NCBI RefSeq assembly: GCF_024508335.1 | Contig: NZ_CP101988.1 | Coordinates: forward strand, 248,001-312,000 | Direction: 5' to 3' | Length of the DNA stretch: 64,000 nucleotides | From: Cellulomonas chengniuliangii | Lineage (GTDB): Bacteria; Actinomycetota; Actinomycetes; Actinomycetales; Cellulomonadaceae | Shown here: positions 1-9,266 of the stretch, in pieces | Layout: every line of letters starts with the position of its first letter | Position numbering within the stretch: position 1 is the stretch's first letter | Position numbers and translations under genes: made by a program | Notes under the pieces: model-generated | Databases searched by the model: none | Seen by the model: only the letters and a program-made list of their open reading frames with translations | Told to the model about the DNA's origin: nothing

Positions 1-948
1 GCGGGTGATGTGCCCCGGGTAGCCGCCGGAGTGCCCGATCAGGGGCCGGTCACCGATCTTCCGGACATCCATCCCCACCCCGTAGCGGCCGACCTCCTCC
101 CCATACGAGGAGACGACGGACTCGAGCCGCTGCATGAGCCGCTTGGAGTCGTCGCTGAGCAGGCGGGTGTCGCCGAACCAGTGCGCCGCCCCGTACTCGG
201 TGAGCTCGGCGGCAGTGGAGTAGAACCCGGTGGCGGCAGACATCACCCGGGTGTCCACGTGCTCGATGACCTGGCGCTCATGCGTGCCGAACAGCAGCGC
301 GGTGTGCCCGCTGGCGTACTCGTCGGCCCGGGCGGGGTCGTACTCGGCGCCTGTGCGGGTCAGGCCGAGCGGCTCGATGATGTGGGTGCGGGTGTACTCG
401 TCGAACGTCTGCCCGCTGGCGGCCTCGATGGCCAGGCCCAGCAGCGAGTACCCGACGTTCGAGTAGTGGAAGTGCTCGTTGCGGGCGTAGACGCGGCCGT
501 CGGCCACGATGTCCGCGATGAGGGTCTCGCGGTCTGGGAACGGGTACGCGAGCTGCCAGAAGTCGGCGTGCACGCCGTCCCGGATCACGCCGGACTGGTG
601 GCCCAGCAGCTCCCGGATGGTCGCCTCGGCGATCGGCGATCCAGCCTCCACGAGCTCGGGGACGTACTGGCCGATGGCGTCGTCGAGCCGGATCCTGCCC
701 GCCTCGACGAGCTGCATCACCGAGGTGGCCGCGAACGTCTTGGAGTGCGACGCGATGCGGAACAGGTGGTCGGTGCGCAACGGGGTCCCGGCGACGGCGT
801 CCGCGACGCCGACGGCCATGTCGAGCACGAGCTCGTCGTCCGAGCGGATCGCGACCTGCACGCCGGGCACCCGATGGTGCACGGCCTGCGTCTCGACGAA
901 CTGGGCGAGGTAGCCGGCAGCCGCACGGATCGTCTCGGTCTGGCTCAT
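1..948 (-). CDS. Serine hydrolase, beta-lactamase/class C family (C-terminus outside window)
   Basis: The protein is cut by the left edge after 316 residues. It has the beta-lactamase-family serine motif SHSK near residues 67-70, a Tyr motif YSN near 162-164 and HSGG close to the edge, the usual SxxK / YxN / HxG triad of class C lactamase-like esterases and D-aminopeptidases. No signal peptide is visible, so it is probably a cytoplasmic esterase or peptidase, not a resistance enzyme. I chose the ATG at 948 because GGAG lies about 10 bases upstream. An in-frame ATG at 1047 would add 33 residues. It is divergent from the amidohydrolase operon. The substrate cannot be told from sequence. Confidence 0.85.
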   Translation of the reverse strand, partial: MSQTETIRAAAGYLAQFVETQAVHHRVPGVQVAIRSDDELVLDMAVGVADAVAGTPLRTDHLFRIASHSKTFAATSVMQLVEAGRIRLDDAIGQYVPELVEAGSPIAEATIRELLGHQSGVIRDGVHADFWQLAYPFPDRETLIADIVADGRVYARNEHFHYSNVGYSLLGLAIEAASGQTFDEYTRTHIIEPLGLTRTGAEYDPARADEYASGHTALLFGTHERQVIEHVDTRVMSAATGFYSTAAELTEYGAAHWFGDTRLLSDDSKRLMQRLESVVSSYGEEVGRYGVGMDVRKIGDRPLIGHSGGYPGHITR

Positions 949-1114
949 GGGATGCACACTCCGGAGTCTGGGGATGGTCGCTGACCTGACTGGCCGGCGG
1001 CCCTTGGGGTCGCGGACGTCGCGCAGGATGTCGCCGAGGGTAGTCATCGCCAGCACGGTCACGGTGCGGACGATGCTGTTCGATGGGTCCGTGATCCACA
1101 CCACCGACGACGGG

Positions 1115-2632
1115 ATGGCCGCCTCGCCGGTCCCGGTGCTGCTCGCCCGCGCGCGGCCGCTCGACACGACCGGCGATCCCGGCCTCGTGGACGTGCTGCT
1201 GCGGGAAGGGCGCGTCGCGGCCATCGGCCCCGCTGGCTCGCTCGACGCCTCGCTCAGCAGCGGCACGCGGGTCGAGCGCGTGGACCTGGACGGGCGCACC
1301 CTGATGCCGGGCCTGTGGGACGCGCACACCCACCTCACGCAGTGGGCGCTGGCCCGCGATCGGCTCGACGTGTCCGCCGCGACCTCCGCGGCCCACGCCG
1401 TGCGCCTGGTCGTGGGGCGCCTGGCGGACCGCCCGCCCCGGCCCGGGACGGCCCTGGTCGGCTACGGGTTCCGCGACGGTCTGTGGCCCGACGTGCCGAC
1501 GGCCGCCCTGCTCGACGCGGCGGCCGGCGCCACGCCGGTCGTGCTGGTCTCCGGCGACCTGCACTGCGGCTGGCTGTCCACCGCGGGCCTCGCCTACCTG
1601 GGCGTGGGCGAGCACCCCACGGGAGTGCTCCGCGAGGACGAGTGGCTGCCCGTGATGGGCGAGGTCGACCGTGTGCCGGACGAGGTCGCCGACGCGCTCG
1701 TCGCCGAGGCCGTCAAGGACGCCGCGACGCTCGGGGTGGTCGGGGTCGTCGACCTGGAGATCGCCGACAACGTGGACGTGTGGCGTCGCCGGGCCGCCAC
1801 GGCCGCACCCGCGGCCCGGATCCGCGCCGGGGTCTGGGAGGCGCACCTCGACCGCGTGCTGCGCGAGGGCCTGGTCGCCGGGGACCCGCTCACCCCCGAC
1901 GGGCTCGTCACACAAGGACCGTTCAAGGTCATCACCGACGGCTCCCTCAACACCCGCACCGCCTTCTGCCACGACCCCTACCCGGGCGCGTCGGGCAGCC
2001 AGGCCCACGGCATCCTCGCCGCGCCGCCCGAGCGGCTCGTCCCGCTGCTCGAGCAGGTCACGCGTCACGGGCTGCGGGTCGCCGTGCACGCCATCGGCGA
2101 CGCCGCGAACACCCTCGCCCTCGACGCGTTCGCCGCCACGGGCGCGCGCGGCGCCATCGAGCACGCGCAACTGCTCACCCCCGCCGACGTGCTCCGCTTC
2201 GCCGAGCTCGACATCGTGGCCAGCGTGCAGCCCGAGCACGCGATGGACGACCGCGACGTCGCCGACCGGCACTGGGCTGGCCGCACCGGCCGCGCGTTCC
2301 CGTTCGCCGCGTTGCACCGCGCCGGGGTGCGGCTGGCGCTCGGATCGGACGCGCCGGTGGCGCCCCTGGACCCGTGGACCGCGATCGACGCGGCGGTGGT
2401 CAGGGCCCGCGACGCGCGCGAGCCCTGGCACCCCGAGCAGTCCATCGACCTCGACGTGGCCCTCGCAGCCTCGGTCGACGAGCAGGCCCTCGGCCTGGCG
2501 GTCGGCGCCCCGGCCGACCTCGCGGTGCTCGACGAGGACCCCCACGCGCGGCTGCTCCGTGCCGGCCACGTGCGCGGGCTCCCGGTCGCCGGGACGCTCG
2601 TCGCCGGGGGGTGGGCCCACCGCGATCTGTGA
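1115..2632 (+). CDS. Amidohydrolase family 3 (YtcJ-like) metal-dependent hydrolase, copy 1
   Basis: This is a 505-residue TIM-barrel amidohydrolase. It has the metal-binding DAHTHL motif near residues 69-74, a TDGS segment after a conserved Lys (FKVITDGS), the VHAIGDA motif near residue 330 and the late metal Asp in GSDAPVAPLDPW. These match the YtcJ-type amidohydrolases, which act on amides, N-acyl compounds or cyclic ureas. I chose the ATG at 1115 because it gives an N-terminus colinear with the next gene; in-frame ATGs at 1028 and 1073 are possible. It is followed 98 bases downstream by a paralogue, and the pair probably arose by tandem duplication. The substrate is unknown. Confidence 0.85.
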   Translation: MAASPVPVLLARARPLDTTGDPGLVDVLLREGRVAAIGPAGSLDASLSSGTRVERVDLDGRTLMPGLWDAHTHLTQWALARDRLDVSAATSAAHAVRLVVGRLADRPPRPGTALVGYGFRDGLWPDVPTAALLDAAAGATPVVLVSGDLHCGWLSTAGLAYLGVGEHPTGVLREDEWLPVMGEVDRVPDEVADALVAEAVKDAATLGVVGVVDLEIADNVDVWRRRAATAAPAARIRAGVWEAHLDRVLREGLVAGDPLTPDGLVTQGPFKVITDGSLNTRTAFCHDPYPGASGSQAHGILAAPPERLVPLLEQVTRHGLRVAVHAIGDAANTLALDAFAATGARGAIEHAQLLTPADVLRFAELDIVASVQPEHAMDDRDVADRHWAGRTGRAFPFAALHRAGVRLALGSDAPVAPLDPWTAIDAAVVRARDAREPWHPEQSIDLDVALAASVDEQALGLAVGAPADLAVLDEDPHARLLRAGHVRGLPVAGTLVAGGWAHRDL

Positions 2633-2730
2633 TCCGTGACCGGGCGACGGGCGTGCTGGAACGAGCCCGTGCCAGAGTGGGCTGAGCGACGAGCCGCCCA
2701 AGCGGCGGCTTCGCCCGGACGAGGGGGGTC

Positions 2731-4239
2731 ATGGACGAGCTGCTGCTGACCAGGGCGCGGGTCGCCGGCGCCTCAGCCGACGGCGCCCGGGTGACCCGGC
2801 CGCACGGCGAGCCGGTGGATGTGCACGTGCGCGACGGGCGCGTCGTGGCGGTGGGCGCGGGGCTCGGGGCCACCGTGCGGCCGGCGGTGGAACGCGTCGA
2901 CCTGGAGGGCCGGGTGGTGATCCCCGGGCTGTGGGACGCGCACGTCCACCTGGCCCAGTGGGCCCTGGCCCGTCGACGGCTGGACGTCTCCGACGCGGTC
3001 TCCGCGGCGAGCGCCGCCCAGCAGGTCACCACGCGCCTGTCGGCGGGCTTCGACGGCGAGGTGCTGGTGGGGTACGGGTTCCGGGACGGGCAGTGGCCCG
3101 ACACGCCCGACGCCCGCCAGCTCGACGCCGCCGCCGTTCGCGCGGGCCGGCCCGGCACGCCCGTGGTGATCCTCGCCTCCGACCTGCACAGCGCGTGGCT
3201 GAACACCGCGGCGCTGAGCAGGTTCGGCGTGGAGGGCCACACTGACGGCGTGGTCCGGGAGGCCGACTGGCTCGGCGCCGGCGAGATCGTCAACCTCACT
3301 CCGGAGCCGCTGCTCGACTCGCTGGTCGACGAGGCCACCGCGGCGGCCGCCGCTCGGGGCGTCGTGGGGATCGTCGACTTCGACACCGCCGACAACCTCA
3401 CCGCGTGGCGCCGCCGCATCGCCGCCGGGGCCACGGGGCTGCGGGTCGAGGCGTCGATGTGGCCCGGCCACCTGGACAGGGTCGTCAAGGAGGAGCTGCA
3501 CAGCGGCGACGTCATCCTCGGCTCCGAGGGCCTGCTCACCATGGGGTCGCTCAAAGTCATCGTCGACGGCTCGCTCACCAACCGCAGCGCCTACTGCTTC
3601 GACCCGTACCCCGGGCTCGACGGCGCGCACGCGCGCGGGGTGCTGTCCCTCGGCCTCGACGAGCTCACCGTGCTGATGGCCCACGCGCACCGCAAAGGGC
3701 TGCGTTGCGCGGTCCACGCCATCGGGGACGCGGCGATCGCGATCGCCCTCGACGCCTTCGAGGCGAGCGGCGCCCGTGGCAGCGTCGAGCACGCGGAGCT
3801 CGTGGACACCGACGACGTCCACCGCTTCGCGGCCCTGGGCATCGTCGCCAGCGTGCAGCCCGAGCAGGCGATGGACGACAGGGACATCGCCGAGGCGGCG
3901 TGGGCGGGGCGCACCGACCGCGCCTTCCCCCTGGGGTCGCTCGCGGCGGCCGGGGTGCGGCTCGCGTTCGGGTCGGACGCGCCCGTCACGCCGCTGGACC
4001 CGTGGGCCGCAGTGTCCGCGGCGGTCACCCGGTCCCGGGACGGTCGCGAGCCCTGGCATCCCGAGCAGCGGCTCGACCTCGAGACAGCCCTCGGCGCGTC
4101 CGTGCGCTCGCAGGTGGCTCCCGGGCACGTCGCCGACCTGGCGGTGCTCGACGCGGACCCGTGGGCGGCCGCGGACCTGCGTGGCATGCCCGTCGCCGGC
4201 GCCCTGCTGGGCGGCCGGTGGACCTGGCGGGCCTGGTGA
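2731..4239 (+). CDS. Amidohydrolase family 3 (YtcJ-like) metal-dependent hydrolase, copy 2
   Basis: This 502-residue paralogue of the preceding gene matches it along its whole length: DAHVHL near residue 70, LKVIVDGS, VHAIGDA and GSDAPVTPLDPW are all kept. All expected metal ligands are present, so both copies look active. A strong ribosome site (GAGGGGGGTC) lies directly before the ATG. The stop codon overlaps a GTG that is in frame with the following alcohol dehydrogenase, so the two are probably cotranscribed. Two paralogues kept side by side suggest two related substrates or a heteromer; this is inference. Confidence 0.87.
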   Translation: MDELLLTRARVAGASADGARVTRPHGEPVDVHVRDGRVVAVGAGLGATVRPAVERVDLEGRVVIPGLWDAHVHLAQWALARRRLDVSDAVSAASAAQQVTTRLSAGFDGEVLVGYGFRDGQWPDTPDARQLDAAAVRAGRPGTPVVILASDLHSAWLNTAALSRFGVEGHTDGVVREADWLGAGEIVNLTPEPLLDSLVDEATAAAAARGVVGIVDFDTADNLTAWRRRIAAGATGLRVEASMWPGHLDRVVKEELHSGDVILGSEGLLTMGSLKVIVDGSLTNRSAYCFDPYPGLDGAHARGVLSLGLDELTVLMAHAHRKGLRCAVHAIGDAAIAIALDAFEASGARGSVEHAELVDTDDVHRFAALGIVASVQPEQAMDDRDIAEAAWAGRTDRAFPLGSLAAAGVRLAFGSDAPVTPLDPWAAVSAAVTRSRDGREPWHPEQRLDLETALGASVRSQVAPGHVADLAVLDADPWAAADLRGMPVAGALLGGRWTWRAW

Positions 4240-4310
4240 GCCGCCACCCCGCGCCGGCCCGTCCCGTGCCCGTCGCCCAGCCCGATCCTCGTCCCGAACC
4301 GGAGGCCGCC

Positions 4311-5423
4311 GTGCTCGACCCCCTCGCCCCCCACGCCGAGCCCGTGCCCGACGTGCCGGACCTCGCCGCCGGCGAGCCGATGCGCGCCGTGGTCGTCACC
4401 GAGCACGGGGCCGCGCCCTCGGTGGTCGAGTCGCCCCGACCGGCCTGCCCGCCGCACGGAGTGGTGGTGCGCGTGGCGGCCACCGGCGTGTGCCGCAGCG
4501 ACTGGCACGGATGGCAGGGGCACGACCCCGACATCACCCTCCCGTACGTGCCCGGGCACGAGCTGGCGGGGACCGTGGTCGAGGCCGGGCCGGACGTGGT
4601 CGAGTGGACCGCGGGCGACGTGGTGACAGTCCCGTTCGTGTGCGCCTGCGGGGAGTGCGAGGCGTGCCTCGCCGGGGAGCAGCAGGTCTGCGAACGCCAG
4701 ACCCAGCCCGGGTTCACGCAGGACGGCTCGTTCGCGCAGTACGTCGCGCTGGACCACGCCGACGTCAACCTGGTCCGCCTGCCCGCCGGGCTCTCGCCCG
4801 TGACCGCCGCGGCGCTGGGCTGCCGGTTCGCCACCGCCTACCGCGCGCTGACCGTGCACGGCAGGGTGCAGCCCGGCCAGTGGGTGGCCGTGCACGGCTG
4901 CGGCGGCGTGGGCCTGTCCGCGGTGATGATCGCCGTGGCCGCCGGCGCGCGGGTCGTGGCCGTGGACGTGTCCGCCGCGGCCCGGGACGCCGCCGCGCGG
5001 CTCGGCGCGGAGGTGGCCGTGGGGCCCGACGGCGCTGATGACGCCGACGCCGTCGCGCGGGCCGTGCGAGCCGTCACCGGCGGTGGGGCGCACGTCTCCC
5101 TCGACGCCCTCGGCTCCTCCGAGACGGCTCGGGCCTCCCTGCTGGGCCTGCGCCGCCGCGGGCGCCACGTGCAGGTGGGGCTGCTGCTCGACGGGCCCAC
5201 GCCGCTGCCCATGGACCGCGTCGTGGCCTGGGAGCTCGAGCTTTACGGCAGCCACGGCATGGCCGCGCACGAGTACGCCGCGATGCTGGCCCGGGTGGTC
5301 GCCGGCGAGCTCGACCTCGACCGGCTGGTGGGCGCCGTCATCGGGCTGGACGAGGTCCCCGCCGCGCTCGCGGCGATGAGCGGGCCGCCCACGGGCGCGG
5401 GCATGACCGTCGCGGTGCCTTGA
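4311..5423 (+). CDS. Zinc-dependent alcohol dehydrogenase (MDR superfamily)
   Basis: This is a medium-chain dehydrogenase of about 347 core residues. It shows the catalytic-zinc region (GVCRSDWHGW, then PGHE), the four-cysteine structural zinc lobe of the form CxxCxxCx7C (starting CGECEAC) and a Rossmann glycine motif HGCGGVGLSAV. The GTG at 4311 follows GGAGG with five bases of spacing. The family N-terminus (MRAVVV) starts at the ATG 4380, and a GTG at 4236 overlaps the previous stop. The operon position after two amidohydrolases suggests it oxidises an alcohol or aldehyde released by them; this is inference. Confidence 0.85.
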   Translation: MLDPLAPHAEPVPDVPDLAAGEPMRAVVVTEHGAAPSVVESPRPACPPHGVVVRVAATGVCRSDWHGWQGHDPDITLPYVPGHELAGTVVEAGPDVVEWTAGDVVTVPFVCACGECEACLAGEQQVCERQTQPGFTQDGSFAQYVALDHADVNLVRLPAGLSPVTAAALGCRFATAYRALTVHGRVQPGQWVAVHGCGGVGLSAVMIAVAAGARVVAVDVSAAARDAAARLGAEVAVGPDGADDADAVARAVRAVTGGGAHVSLDALGSSETARASLLGLRRRGRHVQVGLLLDGPTPLPMDRVVAWELELYGSHGMAAHEYAAMLARVVAGELDLDRLVGAVIGLDEVPAALAAMSGPPTGAGMTVAVP

Positions 5424-5448
5424 GGTTGGAGAGGTAGCGTCGTCCGAC

Positions 5449-5898
5449 GTGACCGAGACGCGCGCCCTGGACGACCCGAGCCTGATCGCCAACCCGACAC
5501 TCATCGTCGCGGCCGTGTGCTTCCGGGACGCCGACGGCCGCATCCTCACCGTCCGCAAGCGCGGCACCACGCGGTTCATGCTGCCCGGCGGCAAGCTCGA
5601 GCCGGGCGAGGCCCCCGACGACGCCGCCCGCCGCGAGGTCCACGAGGAGCTCGGCATCCGCCTCGAGCACGAGGACCTCACCCTGCTGGGCGCCTGGCGC
5701 ACCGCTGCCGCGAACGAGGCGGACACCGACGTGGTGGGCACGGTGTACGTGGCCGAGCTGACCGGTGAGCCGGCCGCCGCGGCGGAGATCGCCGAGCTCC
5801 GCTGGGTGCGGATCGTGGACGGCGACGCCGACGACGGCAGCCTGCTGGCGCCGCTGCTGCGCGATCGGGTGGTCCCCGCCCTCGCAGCCCTGGCCTGA
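5449..5898 (+). CDS. NUDIX hydrolase
   Basis: The 149-residue protein carries a full Nudix box: a Gly-Gly-Lys stretch, five residues, Glu, seven residues, then REVHEELGI, matching Gx5Ex7REUxEExGU. Nudix enzymes hydrolyse nucleoside diphosphates linked to another group, often as house-cleaning enzymes. The GTG start lies 25 bases after the dehydrogenase stop, so it may belong to the same transcript. The substrate is not predictable from the box alone. Confidence 0.88.
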   Translation: MTETRALDDPSLIANPTLIVAAVCFRDADGRILTVRKRGTTRFMLPGGKLEPGEAPDDAARREVHEELGIRLEHEDLTLLGAWRTAAANEADTDVVGTVYVAELTGEPAAAAEIAELRWVRIVDGDADDGSLLAPLLRDRVVPALAALA

Positions 5899-5914
5899 CG
5901 CCACCGGCGCTGGG

Positions 5915-6472
5915 TCAGTGCCCGGGCGCCGTCACGCAGCCGCCGTCGGCGATGGTCCCGGTGGTGTCCATCTCGGATCCGCCGTCGGAGGCCGATCCGA
6001 CCAGGCAGCCGCCCGGCACGGTGATGATCACGGTGACAACGGTGAGGTCGTCGAGGTGGTTCGCGTCGGCGACGACCCGCTGCGCGTCGAACCCGGCGTC
6101 CTCGAGCGCGCCGGTCACGGCGGTGGCGCCCAGGTCGTCGTGGGAGACCGTGGCGAGGGCGTCCAGCGCGGCCTGCCGCTGCGGCTCGAGTATCGCCCGC
6201 TCGTCGTCCGTGAGAGTCCGGCGCTGCCGGTAGGCCTCGTTGCCCTGCATGAGGGCGTTCCCGTCGTACGCCACGCACCCGGTGGGCTCGGGCTGCCCCT
6301 CGATCACCGGACAGGCGCCCGTGGGCTGGGGGGCGGGCTCGTCCGCCTCCCGTCTGACGCCGTTCGCGGACCACAGGCCTCCCGCGCAGCCGCTGACGAG
6401 CAGCGCGCCGATGAGGCACTGCGCCACGAGGACGGCCCGGGTCCGGGCGCTGGTCCCCACCGAGCGGCTCAT
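5915..6472 (-). CDS. Putative lipoprotein of unknown function
   Basis: This 185-residue protein has a type II signal: a basic N-terminus, a hydrophobic stretch and the lipobox LVSGC, so it should be lipid-anchored on the outer face of the membrane. The mature part has a Pro/Glu-rich start and two further Cys that could form a disulfide (in the segments CPVIEG and GCVAYD). I do not recognise a domain. The ATG at 6472 gives the most compact signal peptide; one at 6484 is possible. It faces away from purS and converges with the Nudix gene. Confidence 0.75.
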   Translation of the reverse strand: MSRSVGTSARTRAVLVAQCLIGALLVSGCAGGLWSANGVRREADEPAPQPTGACPVIEGQPEPTGCVAYDGNALMQGNEAYRQRRTLTDDERAILEPQRQAALDALATVSHDDLGATAVTGALEDAGFDAQRVVADANHLDDLTVVTVIITVPGGCLVGSASDGGSEMDTTGTIADGGCVTAPGH

Positions 6473-6666
6473 GCCCACGATCATGCGCGGTGGCGCGCGT
6501 GGGGGCACCCGCTCGGCTCAGACCGAGACGCACTCGTGATGCGGAGGCGGCCTCAGGCCCACCCCGACCGCGCGGGCTGTTCGAGCCACGGACGGTTGAC
6601 GGCTCCTTGGAGATCACTCGCTACCCTGGGAACGCCCTCTCTGCTGCGAACACAGGAGCCACCACC

Positions 6667-6954
6667 GTGGGACGAGTCGTCGTCGATGTGATGCCGAAGC
6701 CCGAGATCCTCGACCCGCAGGGCAAGGCCGTCGCCGGCGCGCTGCCGCGCCTGGGGTTCGGCCAGTTCACGTCCGTGCGCCAGGGCAAGCGGTTCGAGCT
6801 CGAGGTCGACGGGCCGGTGACCCAGGAGGTCCTGGACGCCGCCGCGGAGGCCGCCGCCACCGTGCTGTCCAACCCGGTCATCGAGGACGTCGTGCGCGTC
6901 GCGGACAGCGAGGCCGACGCCGCCGGGACGATCGCCAGCCAGGGCCTCGCCTGA
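6667..6954 (+). CDS. purS: Phosphoribosylformylglycinamidine synthase subunit PurS
   Basis: This 95-residue protein starts [20 protein letters not shown] and keeps the PurS pattern, including the segment around FTSVRQGK and the terminal VIEDVV. PurS is the small linker subunit that brings PurQ and PurL together for the fourth step of purine synthesis (FGAR to FGAM). The GTG start follows AGGAG by eight bases. The stop overlaps the purQ start (TGATG), the usual translational coupling of the pair. TTGACG (6596-6601) and TACCCT (6622-6627) upstream may be a promoter, but the 20-base spacing is long. Confidence 0.95.
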   Translation: MGRVVVDVMPKPEILDPQGKAVAGALPRLGFGQFTSVRQGKRFELEVDGPVTQEVLDAAAEAAATVLSNPVIEDVVRVADSEADAAGTIASQGLA

Positions 6955-7649
6955 TGGCACGCATCGGGGTCGTCACGTTCCCCGGCACGCTCGATGACCG
7001 GGACGCCTCGCGCGCGGTCCGGCTCGCGGGCGCCGAGCCTGTCGCGCTGTGGCACGCCGATCGCGACTTGCAGGGCGTCGACGCGGTGGTGCTGCCCGGC
7101 GGGTTCTCCTACGGGGACTACCTGCGCGCGGGCGCCATCAGCCGGTTCGCACCGGTGATGGACTCGATCATCGACGGAGCCAACCGCGGCCTGCCCGTGC
7201 TGGGCATCTGCAACGGCTTCCAGATCCTCACCGAGGCGCACCTGCTCCCCGGGTCGATGATCAAGAACGACCACCTGCACTTCATCTGCCGCGAGCAGGT
7301 GCTCAGCGTCGAGAACGCCGACACGGCGTGGACGCGTGAGTACACCGCGGGCGAGCGCATCACCATCCCGCTGAAGAACCAGGACGGCCAGTACGTCGCC
7401 GACGAGTCGACGCTGGACGAGCTCGAGGGCGAGGGCCGCGTCGTGTTCCGCTACGACGGCTGGAACCCGAACGGCTCACGCCGGGGGATCGCGGGCATCA
7501 CCAACGCCGCCGGCAACGTGGTGGGGCTCATGCCGCACCCGGAGCACGCCGTCGAGGCCGGTTTCGGGCCTGATGGCGCGAACGGCCCCCGCTCGGGCAC
7601 CGACGGGTTGAGGTTCTTCACGTCCGTGCTGCACGCGCTCGTCGGCTGA
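6954..7649 (+). CDS. purQ: Phosphoribosylformylglycinamidine synthase subunit PurQ (glutaminase)
   Basis: This 231-residue class I glutamine amidotransferase supplies ammonia to PurL. It has the nucleophile motif GICNGFQ, the oxyanion loop [14 protein letters not shown] and the catalytic His/Glu in MPHPEHAVE. Its length is normal for the family. It overlaps purS upstream and the GNAT gene downstream by TGATG junctions. Its partner purL is not next door but starts at 45620. Confidence 0.97.
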   Translation: MARIGVVTFPGTLDDRDASRAVRLAGAEPVALWHADRDLQGVDAVVLPGGFSYGDYLRAGAISRFAPVMDSIIDGANRGLPVLGICNGFQILTEAHLLPGSMIKNDHLHFICREQVLSVENADTAWTREYTAGERITIPLKNQDGQYVADESTLDELEGEGRVVFRYDGWNPNGSRRGIAGITNAAGNVVGLMPHPEHAVEAGFGPDGANGPRSGTDGLRFFTSVLHALVG

Positions 7650-8695
7650 TGACCACAACGGACGACCGCTCCGACAGCACGTCCACCAACCCCGTGGCTG
7701 TGCTGCGCGCGGGCGACGCGCCCACCGTGCACGTCGTGCCGTGGGACGACCCGGCCGCCGCCGCGCTGCGCACCGCCCAGCAGGCCGAGCTGCGCGACCG
7801 TTACGGGGACGACGACCTCGGCCACGAGATGACCGGCGACACCATCACCGCGATGGTGCTGCTGCGCGTCGACGGCCAGCCGGTGGCGTGCGGAGCGATC
7901 CGCGACGTCGCGTCCGAGCACGGCCGCGGGGTCGGCGAGGTCAAGCGGATGTACGTGCTGCCCCAGCACCGCGGCCGCGGCTATGCGCGCGTCGTGCTGG
8001 ACGAGCTCGAGCGACTCGCCCGCGAGCTCGGCTGGCGCCGCCTCGTCCTCGAGACCGGTGTGCTGCAGCCCGAGGCGATCGGCCTGTACCTGCGCGCCGG
8101 GTACCAGTCGATGGAGAACTTCGGCGCGTACACGGGCGTCGAGGAGTCCCGCTGCTTCACCAAGAACCTGCGGGCGCCTGCGCGGGAGCGGTCGGAGCGC
8201 GCAGCCGGCGTCGTCACGGTCGAGCACGTCACGTGGGACGACCCCATGGCACGTGAGCTGCGCCGTGCGATGTGGGATGACAACCTCAGCCGCTACCCCG
8301 AGATCTTCCACGCCCCCGAGCACGCGGGCGGGTCGGAGGTCGACGACCAGCGCCAAGGGGTCGGCATCCTCGCGGTCGTCGTCGCCCGGCTCGACGGCCA
8401 GCCCGTCGGCTGCGCCACGCTCCGCGAGGGCCGCGGCGACTACCCGGCAGGCTCGGCCGAGGTCAAGAAGGTCTACGTCGCCCCCTCCGCCCGTGGCGCC
8501 GGGGTGGCCCGGGCGCTGCTCGCCGCCCTCGAGGAGGACGCGCGCCGGCTGGGCCTGACCCGCCTGGTGCTGCAGACCGGCATCCGCCAGCCGGAGGCCG
8601 TGGGCCTCTACGGGTCGATCGGCTACCGCCCTGTCGTGCCCTTCGGCGGCTACGGCCCGGACCTCTACTCGCTCTACTTCGGCAAGGCGCTCTGA
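7649..8695 (+). CDS. Tandem-domain GNAT N-acetyltransferase
   Basis: This 348-residue protein is made of two GNAT domains. Each has the acetyl-CoA-binding region: EVKRMYVLPQHRGRGYA in the first half and EVKKVYVAPSARGAGVA in the second. Each domain also has the late GLY or LY motif (EAIGLYLRAGY and EAVGLYGSIGY). The copies look like an internal duplication. The start overlaps the purQ stop, so it is translationally coupled to purQ, though no purine role is known for this family. Its 3' end overlaps the convergent MarR gene by 22 bases. The substrate is unknown. Confidence 0.85.
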   Translation: MTTTDDRSDSTSTNPVAVLRAGDAPTVHVVPWDDPAAAALRTAQQAELRDRYGDDDLGHEMTGDTITAMVLLRVDGQPVACGAIRDVASEHGRGVGEVKRMYVLPQHRGRGYARVVLDELERLARELGWRRLVLETGVLQPEAIGLYLRAGYQSMENFGAYTGVEESRCFTKNLRAPARERSERAAGVVTVEHVTWDDPMARELRRAMWDDNLSRYPEIFHAPEHAGGSEVDDQRQGVGILAVVVARLDGQPVGCATLREGRGDYPAGSAEVKKVYVAPSARGAGVARALLAALEEDARRLGLTRLVLQTGIRQPEAVGLYGSIGYRPVVPFGGYGPDLYSLYFGKAL

Positions 8696-9213
8696 TCGGA
8701 GTTGCTCCCTGGGATGGCCTCGATCCATCGCGCGAGCAACGACTCGATCTGGCTCAGCTCCGCATCGGTCAACCCGGCCGTCAGGGCGTCATCGACCGTG
8801 AGCACGTGGCGGGCGCCGCGCTCGACCAGGTCGTGTCCCGCGGGGGTCATGACGACCTCGACGCTGCGCCCGAGCGACGGTCGGCGCTCCACTAGGCCAT
8901 CGACCTCTGCTCGGGCGACGCGCTGTGAGATCGCACCAGCACTGACGAGGCAACGCTGCGCTAGCTGGCGAGTGGTCAAGACGTAGGGATCTCCGGCTCG
9001 TCGCAGCGTGCTGAGCAGGTCGAGGGTCGCGGCGTCGATCCCGATGTCTCGCAGTGCTGACTCCCGATGATGGCGAAGAGCACTAGCGAGTGTCTTGGCG
9101 TTCCAGACGGCTGCGATCGAACGGGTGGGGACCGCCGGTAGTTCCCGCGTCCATGCGGCGGCGACGGCATCGGGCGTCTCACTGTCGCCTCTTGGCACGA
9201 GGTAAGCCTCCAT
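8674..9213 (-). CDS. MarR family transcriptional regulator
   Basis: This 179-residue regulator has a winged helix-turn-helix in the middle: LTTRQLAQRCLVSAGAISQR, then the wing around VERRPSLGRSVEVVMTPAG. This is the MarR arrangement. It is transcribed away from a short-chain dehydrogenase with only 53 bases between the start codons, and that gap holds a palindrome (9230-9243). The regulator therefore probably represses itself and the dehydrogenase. The ligand is unknown. Confidence 0.85.
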   Translation of the reverse strand: MEAYLVPRGDSETPDAVAAAWTRELPAVPTRSIAAVWNAKTLASALRHHRESALRDIGIDAATLDLLSTLRRAGDPYVLTTRQLAQRCLVSAGAISQRVARAEVDGLVERRPSLGRSVEVVMTPAGHDLVERGARHVLTVDDALTAGLTDAELSQIESLLARWIEAIPGSNSDQSALPK

Positions 9214-9229
9214 GGTGGGATAAGCGGAC

Positions 9230-9243
9230 GTTTAGTTCTAAAC
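9230..9243. promoter_or_regulatory. Candidate MarR operator
   Basis: GTTTAG-TT-CTAAAC is a perfect inverted repeat of six bases per arm in an AT-rich patch. It is centred in the 53-base gap between the divergent MarR and dehydrogenase genes. The size and position fit a MarR dimer site that would block both promoters. Confidence 0.6.
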
Positions 9244-9266
9244 CTACAACCTGCTGGGAGCCCTGG

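Noticed and set aside
278-2701. Very long open frame on the minus strand across the first amidohydrolase gene (similar ones at 2773-4128, 12293-13771, 13446-16058 and 46403-47935)
   Set aside because: The products are Arg/Gly/Val-rich low-complexity strings without motifs. They arise because the high GC at third codon positions removes stop codons from the opposite frames of real genes.
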